This document shows, piece by piece, positions 56,490 through 64,000 of a DNA stretch of 64,000 nucleotides. The translations under genes and the position numbers were made by a program. The notes beneath the pieces are model-generated. The model worked only from the letters and a program-made list of their open reading frames with translations. It did no database searches and was not told where the DNA came from. Numbering within the stretch: position 1 is the stretch's first letter; each line of letters starts with the position of its first letter. This stretch comes from Oryza sativa Japonica Group (taxonomy: Eukaryota; Streptophyta; Magnoliopsida; Poales; Poaceae), in contig NC_089038.1 in the NCBI RefSeq assembly GCF_034140825.1, positions 25,387,501 through 25,451,500 on the forward strand, given 5' to 3'.

Positions 56490-59400
56490 TTATTTCAAAA
56501 GTTTGTTGCAGGCGTCGATTACCACAGCATGCGAGCTCAATATAGCCTGACCTGAAGAGTTTCCGCCCATGGTTTTCATGACAGCATCAAAAATTCCTTT
56601 GCGGAAGTATGTATCCTCCACTGCTTTTAGAATCTCCTCAACAACTTCAAAGCTCAAGCCACACGACAAACTCAGTCGTGCAACAACTTCACCAAACAAG
56701 GCTGGAGCTAGAGGAAGGTCAATACCAATATCTTCCAGCAGGGCTGCATACAGTAAGCATCCAGTTTTCAGGTCCTCAGTCTTGAAAATTTTCTTGGCGT
56801 GCAGATGCTCCAGCAGCCTAACAAGAGGATCAATGAAGTTGGGACCCTTATCCAAAGCAAGATTGATAGCTTCTTTCACAATCTCAGAGTAGTACTCAGG
56901 ACACTGAAGCTCCTCGATACATTGTTGTGCTTCATCCAGAATACGTATGCCAAAATACTCTTCAAGAAGGGATACCGTCTTCTTCTGAACTGCAGCTGGC
57001 ATCTCATGGGAAGAACCGGCTGCTTTGTCTGTGACAGGCACAACAGCTGGAGCTGCACTTACAGGTTTTGGTGATGGTGCAGTTTGAGCTGGTGTATGAG
57101 TGAGACTAGCCATAAGGCTGGAAGGGCGAGATGGTGGACCACCACTGCCCAAAAGAGCACTCTTACCAATTAGTGCTCCACTTCCATGAGGAAGAAGCCT
57201 GGAGTTAATAGATGATGGCTTGTTAATAGATGATGGCTTATTAAGCAACGGACCCTGGTTACGAAGAGAGTCGCCTCTTGGCATTGATTTAGAACGTGGA
57301 ACTTCCCAGTTATCATTATCTAACCCAGGCATTCCAGGCATCTTTCTTGATCCAGGCATACCAGGTGTTCCAGGCATCCCAGGCATCATCCCTCCTGTTC
57401 CTGGTCGATTCATTGGGAATCCACCAGGGGAAAGAGGACCACCTGGTGCATTACGGCCATTCCTCGTGAGTCCTGTTGCCCCTGGCCGTAGTCCAAGTGT
57501 CTTCATAGCCTCATCATGAATTTCACTGATTGTCTTGGCCTTAATCTGAAGATTGCAAGCATCACAAAACTCAGAATGGATAATAAATTTATAAATCCAG
57601 CTAACCAGTGATTGCTAATACAAACAGCAAACTAAGAGTGGGAACAAAAACATTGAAGCCATACTTGGCATTAAATTTAGTGTAAGCCAGAAACAACATT
57701 ATGGTACCAAACAGAATGCTTCAATGTATAGTCAAAACGGTGAACTGATGAATTATTTCAAATATGGATTATAAACATGGCCATTCTCTTATTAATATAG
57801 GGGTGTACAAAGCAATAGACAAACCCGTTGATTCTAAATAAATATATGCAATTTCATAGCACTGGCGATTGCTTGCCATTCCCACATGAGCATGCATGTT
57901 TATCTAATAAGCTCACAGTTAAAGAGCCACTACAGATAACTATGGTGCTAGAATTTGGTAGCCATTGACCAAAGTACTCATAGCAGCACCTCGGTACAAC
58001 CAAGAGACTAACGTCATTATGAAAGAAAGACAATGCATGTATAAAAGATAACTAAAATAAAACACTAGGGTGATTTTATTTACCTCTTCACGTCGAGGCA
58101 CCCAATTGTTTGAACGAAGATCAACCACATCACGAACCATAAACCTCAGACGTGGTGCCAACTGAAGGTTTGTTGTTAACTCCTTCATCTGAATGAAGTA
58201 GGTATCATTAATTCGACGAGATTTTGGGTTCTCGTCAAGCTGTTTACCAATTGTATTGAAGAACTGACAAATAGCCTCAACGTTTTCCTCTTCAGGGCAA
58301 GCCTTTTTATCAGGTCCAGACCCCAAGAGTTCCTGCATATAGAACAGATTAGACAAGCTACCCCTGAATAATAATAACTTTATTACCAATTTGCTAATGC
58401 ATACCTGAACAATGTGATGAACTATCTTTTCAGGTACCATCTTTTGCTTAAGTAGCTCACCAATTAGACGGATATTTCCAAGTGTTCTTAGTTTGACAAT
58501 CCTTTCTTTGTCCCTTCTCTCCATCTCTTGGTCAGGGCCAGTCAATTTTGCTATTTCAGCCCTTAGGCTCTCAGCACCTTCAAATGCTTCCTGACAATTG
58601 TTCAACAGCACACGCTTGAATGTAATCTCTTTGCCACCTGGTTCTTCCGAAGGGAATGATGGTAGCTTCTCATTGAGATCGGAACAAAGTTGAGCATACA
58701 TCGGACAGAAGGTGGGCTCAAAAACAGCCTTCTCAAATATGAGAGAAATAACATCCTGAATCAAAAGCAGAAGATATATTAATCACAAGGAGGCTAGCAA
58801 AAAATAGAAAGCTACAGAAAAGAGATCTAAAATCATCCAACCTTTAGAATATCAGCAGTGGTAATTCCAGATTCCATTAGTTGGCCCTTGAGTAGATCAA
58901 ATTTCTCCGGTGTCAGTTTGTTTAGTATACTGCATACGCACAAGAAAAACAGGCAGCAAGTCAATGCCAGAAAACTGTGTTATAAAGAAATAAAGAAATA
59001 AAGAAATAAAAGCACTCAAAAAGGAACAAAAACATGAAAAAGACTGAACGATAATTATGATACCCTTTCACTGTTTTCAGGACTCTATCTTTCTCTGAGA
59101 GATTGCCTCTTCTAGCTGACCAAGGTACCTCAGCCTTGATAAGAGCAGGAGTCGGGCCAACCTGAAAGACATACATCAGCAAAGGCCTGATCACAAAGTC
59201 ACAAATACATACAAGTATACAAGTTATGAAAGAAAAATACATATTAAAACATGTGAATTGATTTCATACAACAAAATAATATGGACTGTCACATACAAGA
59301 CAAACTGACATTGTTCTGTACCAATTTATAACCCGACACTTCTTCTGTGGTTTACATTTCAACATTCATTGCAAGAAAGATAGGGTTAAAAGAGCATAGA

Positions 59401-61903
59401 TGGCACTAGTGATCAATTGTGAATGAGGGGACAGCAAAATGTGTAAATAACACTGTTGAGTTGGGTAGACGATCCCGCAAAAGGCAAAACCTAGTTAGTT
59501 TAGTAATTTGATGAATAATAATAGCCATGGATTAACCGAGGAGGTTACATCAGACATAATCAACAGAGGGAACCAACATTAATTCCGAATCAGTAGCTAC
59601 CACTAAGCAAGGCTACTTCAAAAGCAACATTGTTTAGCGCAGGAAGAAATATGAGCTTATTCAAGATATGAAAAAAAATAATGAATGAATAAGGTCAAAT
59701 GGAACAAACTTTACTGATAATTCTTGTCTTGAACATACCTGAGCTTTTGAAGCAAACTGGTGGTTTAATTGATCCTGCCTGTTAACTTGCTCTTGTTGCC
59801 GACCACTTGAAGCATGTGCTGCTTTAGCTTCACGAATGTTGTCCCAGGACTTCTCTTCATTAGCTGCCGGAGGTTGAACCGTGCGTGCACGCCAGTCACG
59901 GTTATCTGTCTCACCATACCGATTGTGCGGTTGCGCCTGGGTTTGTGTCTGCACTTGCACCTGAACAACAAAAGACTACAATTTGAGACAGAATTGTATG
60001 CTTCAACCAGACCAATTGGTAGGATTGATTAATACGTATGGTAAAACCAAGTGAATTATGATGACAGCGGAAATAGCAAGAGCTCACATCTGACTCAGGG
60101 CGACCCCAAATCTGATCTTCACCATGAAGCTCTATATCAATCTCTTGATTAATTCTTAAGATGGCCTCAGGTATGTCAACGATCTGTTAGTAAGTAAAAT
60201 CATAATTAGTACGCAAAAAATTAGTAGTCTTCACAAGGTCGCAATATAAATATTATATGCCAGTTGAATGTTAGACACTGTCTAATGTTGTCTCAATAGA
60301 AGGTGTAGTACATTTATAAAACCAGGTTAAAACAGAACGACCGAACTGCGAAAATAGGGTACTAAAACTCAACCCCCCCCCCTCTCTTTTATTGCATTTC
60401 AAGACTACAGAGTAAACAAGTAACCAAAACTTATATCGAAAGAAAGCTGCGGCTCTTCCACTTGAGGCTAGTAGGTACAGTTTCACTTAAATATCCTGTG
60501 AGTGCCTCTATTTCCATCCTAGATCGGTGCTACTTTGTATATAGCATAGTCTAAAGTTAAATCATTCATCACTGAAATTTCCAATGATATGCTAGCAACG
60601 CATACCATCGAAGTACTCGTACCAGCAAAATTTCTGTTATAACCATTTCAATGTGGCCAATTTAGACACTTCTACATTTATTGCAGCCAAAGTTGGTTGT
60701 GTTTCAACTTTCACTGCACGAATACCTAGGGGACATTAACGTGGTATATTTCGATGTTTGTGTGCTATGCACCTAGTTGCAGAAACACCACCTACGCGAT
60801 ATTGTTTTCCATGTCTGATGTGTTGAAAAGTATTCCAAATAGAAACTTCTGCTCTAATTTAGCTCAAATGTGCCAGATACGCTGCAAGCATTTTTCAACA
60901 AAACCAAACGACAGGGAGCACGTAAAGCAGAACATGTCTACTAAGATATTCACAGCAAATTTCCCATCCAGAAACTGATATTGAATAACACAACAGATTG
61001 CAAGTACCTCACGCAGTTCGAGAAGTTGATCTCTTGTATAGCGAACACGCTCGCGCACCTCAAAATTTGGATCACCAATCTGCAGCAAAAGTATCAGCCA
61101 TGTCAGCATATCAAATTAGAAAACACAAGTCCACAACTCCACAAATTAAATCACAGGACACAACATTTTGGCTAATAATCTGAGAGATTGATCCAACAAA
61201 AAAATATTTGACATAAAGATTACATAACACCCACGACAACAACAACTTGCTTGATTCAGCTAAGGATGCAATACATAAATGCTGTTTGCAGTTTTAAAAC
61301 AAACATATATATGTATGAAACTTGCCGAAGAACAAGGCAGACTCAGTTAACTTATATGCACGGCCCATTGTATCGCACAAGCCACATAGAAGAGCAATAG
61401 AAGCCCTGAAAGCTAAAACAACACTGGAATCCACTACAAATCCTAAGTATAGCATGCTGAACCATGAAATATCCAACTTTAATTAGCAAAAGCTGTCATA
61501 TCACAGTCGGGACTATCAGCTCCTTGTCTCGCATTAACCCCCTCCTAAAACTAGGTCGAGCCGTGCAAGCGATAATCAACTACAACCACTAACGCCCCTC
61601 CCAGATTGGAGCATCGATTTGAGATCCGATCCTCTCACCGGATCTCCCCCTCCCACGCCCGCCACCATCCCATCGAATCCACATCGAGCAGTACATCAAG
61701 CCGCCAGATCGGGCGCGTCCAAGCTCTCATCCCCCATCATCCCCCCCTCTCACCTTGGATGCGCCGCCGACGTGGGAGCGGAGCAAGTCGCCGGAGCCGG
61801 AGGCGGCGGCGGCGAAGGCGGGGGAGAAGAGGCGGCCGGGGCGGGGGCCGCCGCCGCCGCCGCCGGGGCGCAAGCTGATGACGGGCTGGTGATCCTTCTC
61901 CAT
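56490..61903 (-). CDS. Translation initiation factor eIFiso4G
   Basis: This is the scaffold of the plant-specific eIFiso4F complex, joining cap-binding eIFiso4E to eIF4A, eIF3 and poly(A)-binding protein. Nine minus-strand exons join in frame: 61754-61903, 61008-61079, 60088-60183, 59739-59960, 59064-59161, 58842-58929, 58405-58755, 58084-58332 and 56490-57545, giving 793 residues. The eIFiso4E-binding YxxxxLL motif is YTRDQLL at residues 64-70. The MIF4G domain spans about 200-440 ([40 protein letters not shown]). A flexible Gly/Met/Pro segment with PGMPG repeats follows, and the MA3 domain covers about 630-750. The chromosome 4 paralogue is the rice yellow mottle virus susceptibility gene RYMV1; here Glu309 and the Leu-Thr-Gly at 313-315, positions altered in resistant RYMV1 alleles, have the ordinary residues. 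Confidence 0.94.
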
Positions 61904-62589
61904 GCTTCTCAGACGGGGGGATGGGAGGGGGATGAACCGAATCCGGGGGGGCCGCGCGCGAGCTCGATCGAGGCGGTGGGGGGAGGAATCCGCGGGGAAA
62001 TCGCGGAGAAATCGAAACCCCTTTTCCCTTCTCCCTCTTCGGCGAGAGAAGGTTGCGTTTGCGAGGGGAGGAGGGGAGGAGGAGGAGGAAGGGGGAGCGG
62101 AGGCGTGGACGACGGGAGGAGGGTGGGGTTTTATCCCGGGTGCTTTTAGGGCTGAGGGGAGGGTGGGTGTGGGTCCGGATCGTAGTTTCCGCACGCTTGC
62201 GTGGGTAGTCTCGTACTTTCCTATGCGCCTCGCGGGGATTTTACTGGCACACTCTCTCCTGGTGCCTGGTGGTGTGCGCTGGTGTATTTGTGTGCGGGCC
62301 GGTATTTGGGTCGTGGTGGTTTTGGGCACGAGAGATTGGGATATTTACGATTGGGGGTATCCGGGGCTTAGCTGGTTTGTGACCTGAGGGGTGGGTATTA
62401 CCGTACTTTGTGCAGTTTTGCTCTGCGTGCTCGACTGCTCGCATAGTCGCATCCGGCTTACGGTTACTTCTGTTCTTCATCGAGTTGGTATTATATACCA
62501 GATCTGTTTTAAAATATAATAAATATATTTTCTATGTAATATGAATTAAACAGGTCATTAAGAGAGTACATTTTAAATATGTATCTAGG
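61904..62589. other. eIFiso4G 5' leader and promoter region
   Basis: GC-rich 5' UTR sequence upstream of the minus-strand ATG at 61903 continues to about 62150. The rest is promoter-like spacer with no clear TATA box. Confidence 0.4.
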
Positions 62590-64000
62590 CTTAATGGAGA
62601 AGTCTATTCTGTCCTAGGGTCTCGAGGTCGGAGTCTTGACCCCCGCGTCGCTCTCACGCGGGCGGCTCGGGGGCGAAACCCTAGCCGCCCGCGCCGCCAC
62701 ACCTTCTTCCCCATCCTCCACCTCGCCACCGCCGGAGCTCGGCGGCGGCAAAGCCGGCGGTGAGCCAGGAAGGCGGCGGCGAGGCCCATACGAGTCAGCG
62801 GAACCGCCCTCTGCGTGAGGAGGACGGAGATGGCCGATGATGGCACGGCCGGAGGTGGAGTCGGCCGGTCAGCTTGGGGCGGCGGATCCGGCGCCCCTGT
62901 GGCAGGATCTGGCCCCCCACCTGCGGGCCAGCGCGGTGGGCGACACGACGGAGGCAGAGAGGGGCAGCGAGCGGCAGCGATGGAGGACGCGGGTCTCGAT
63001 CGGCGATGCAGCAGCGAGGCGGTGGTGGCCCTCGGCCCGGTGATGGCGGCGGCCGGATCCGGTGATGGCGGTGGCCCCTTGACCAGATCCGTCGCCCTCC
63101 TGGCCGGCTGACGACGGCGAGCTGCCTAGGAGAGGTGGGGGCCGGTATGCCCTCGCCAGCGCAGGGAAGGCTGCAGGAGGCCGGCGACGGAGGACTGAGC
63201 CGGGTGGCGGGCACGTGACGGAGGCGGGGGCCTGGTGCTGCAACGGAGGCGGGGGGCGGGTGCGCCCACCGGCGGTTGCGGGAGGCCCTTGTGCGCGGAG
63301 GAAGTGGTGGCCACCGGCTGCGCCCACTGGCGTCTTGGCACGGCGCAGCGGAGCGCTCGTGGTCCCGATGGCTGGCCGAGCCTCGACGGCCGGTCCCATG
63401 GCCGCCTCGGCCGGTGGTCGATGCAGCAGTGGATGGTGGAGGCTTGGCGGCTCGGCGGACTGGTGAATCTGCCTGAGCTGTGGGTGGTGGGCTAGGCTTG
63501 GCGGCTGGAGTGACGATGTGGTGGTCCGGCGACGTTCGTTGCACGGGTGGATTGGGTGGTTTTGGATGACGCTGACGAAAGCCTTGGCTGGCCTTTGGTT
63601 GGAGGCATCGTTCCCCTCCTTGGAGGCGTCGTTATGGCGTCTCCCTCACTACCAAGAACCTTTCCCATGCAAGGATGGTCGTTCGTGGACCCCGCGTCGA
63701 AGCTCTGTAAGCCTAGCTTTTCGGCGAGGCCTTCGTCTCCTAGGTTCCATTCTTGATGTGGCGAGCGTACAACTTTCTTCGTTTTCTTCTAGGTGAAGTC
63801 GGAGCTGCTTTGTTAGGGTGCAATGAAGCTTGGCAACAATAACATGTTGCAGTTTTCGAGGGGCGTTGGTGTTAGCTGCGTTCAAGAAGTGGTGCTCTGG
63901 TGATTTGCGCTGATGTTCAAAGTGGACAATCGATGTCTTGCTTGTTTTCTGTGATGCATTTGGCAACGATGTTGTGATAGCTGTGGAGTCGAAGCTGCTG
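62590..64000 (+). other. GC-rich unit of unresolved nature at the window edge
   Basis: It opens abruptly from AT-rich DNA with GTCCTAGGGTCTCGAGG and GCGGGCGGCTCGGGGGCGAA, then ACCCTAGCCGCC, followed by about 900 bp of GC-rich DNA with several short plus-strand frames and then a less GC-rich stretch. The layout resembles the 5' untranslated part of a plant L1-type LINE, or an untranslated gene leader, continuing beyond the window. No protein domain is readable, so I do not assign it. Confidence 0.3.

Noticed and set aside
61606-62387. Plus-strand frames over the start of eIFiso4G
   Set aside because: They are antisense to the Gly/Pro-rich first exon and GC-rich leader of eIFiso4G.

Overview
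The window is nuclear DNA of a grass, almost certainly rice (Oryza sativa), and very probably the long arm of chromosome 2. The reasons are GT-AG spliced genes, GC-rich gene 5' ends with an AT-rich background, dense rice-type MITEs, and the gene set. A CONSTANS-like gene matching OsCOL4, an S-adenosylmethionine decarboxylase gene with its conserved overlapping upstream ORFs, and an eIFiso4G gene lie together. The chromosome assignment comes from memory of these genes, not from a search.

Layout. 1-1036 (+) is the 3' part of a CONSTANS-like gene. 2040-4133 is a MULE DNA transposon with a perfect 10-bp target duplication, sitting between a site II/telo-box promoter and the ATG of an intronless, probably plastid-targeted acidic protein (4191-6077, +). 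8221-10371 (+) is a VAN3-binding/FORKED-like PH protein. 10.4-15.0 kb is a transposon-rich spacer (MITEs, SINEs, fold-backs, microsatellites) ending in a small orphan ORF at 15020. 16630-18881 (-) is COX6b. 21624-22705 (-) is a small two-exon ORF whose intron holds a MULE-type MITE with a perfect 9-bp target duplication. 24.85-27.69 kb (+) is SAMDC with tiny and small uORFs. 30521-34132 (-) is a class III peroxidase with a long extensin-like N-terminal extension.

35.4-40.9 kb is a nested transposon stack: a 5.15-kb Helitron inside a Tourist-like MITE that also carries a second MITE. 42120-45615 (+) is CDC48B, converging on CTF7/ECO1 (46097-48162, -). A hAT-like MITE and a Pack-MULE candidate follow. 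50478-52573 (+) is a folate-biopterin transporter converging on ERH (53172-54830, -). 56490-61903 (-) is eIFiso4G. The last 1.4 kb is a GC-rich unit of unresolved nature.

The genes are mostly independent housekeeping loci (cohesion, translation initiation, polyamine synthesis, respiration, AAA+ remodelling) plus one flowering regulator, one vein-patterning factor and one wall peroxidase. There is no operon-like organisation. Exon joins below were worked out by hand: every one keeps frame, and all but one intron use GT-AG (a CDC48B intron is GC-AG). I see no CRISPR, rRNA or tRNA genes and no recognisable LTR element. I found no wholly new system. The most distinctive items are the proline-rich peroxidase fusion, degenerate D1 ATPase motifs in CDC48B, the MULE splitting a promoter from its gene, and the three-layer Helitron/MITE nest.
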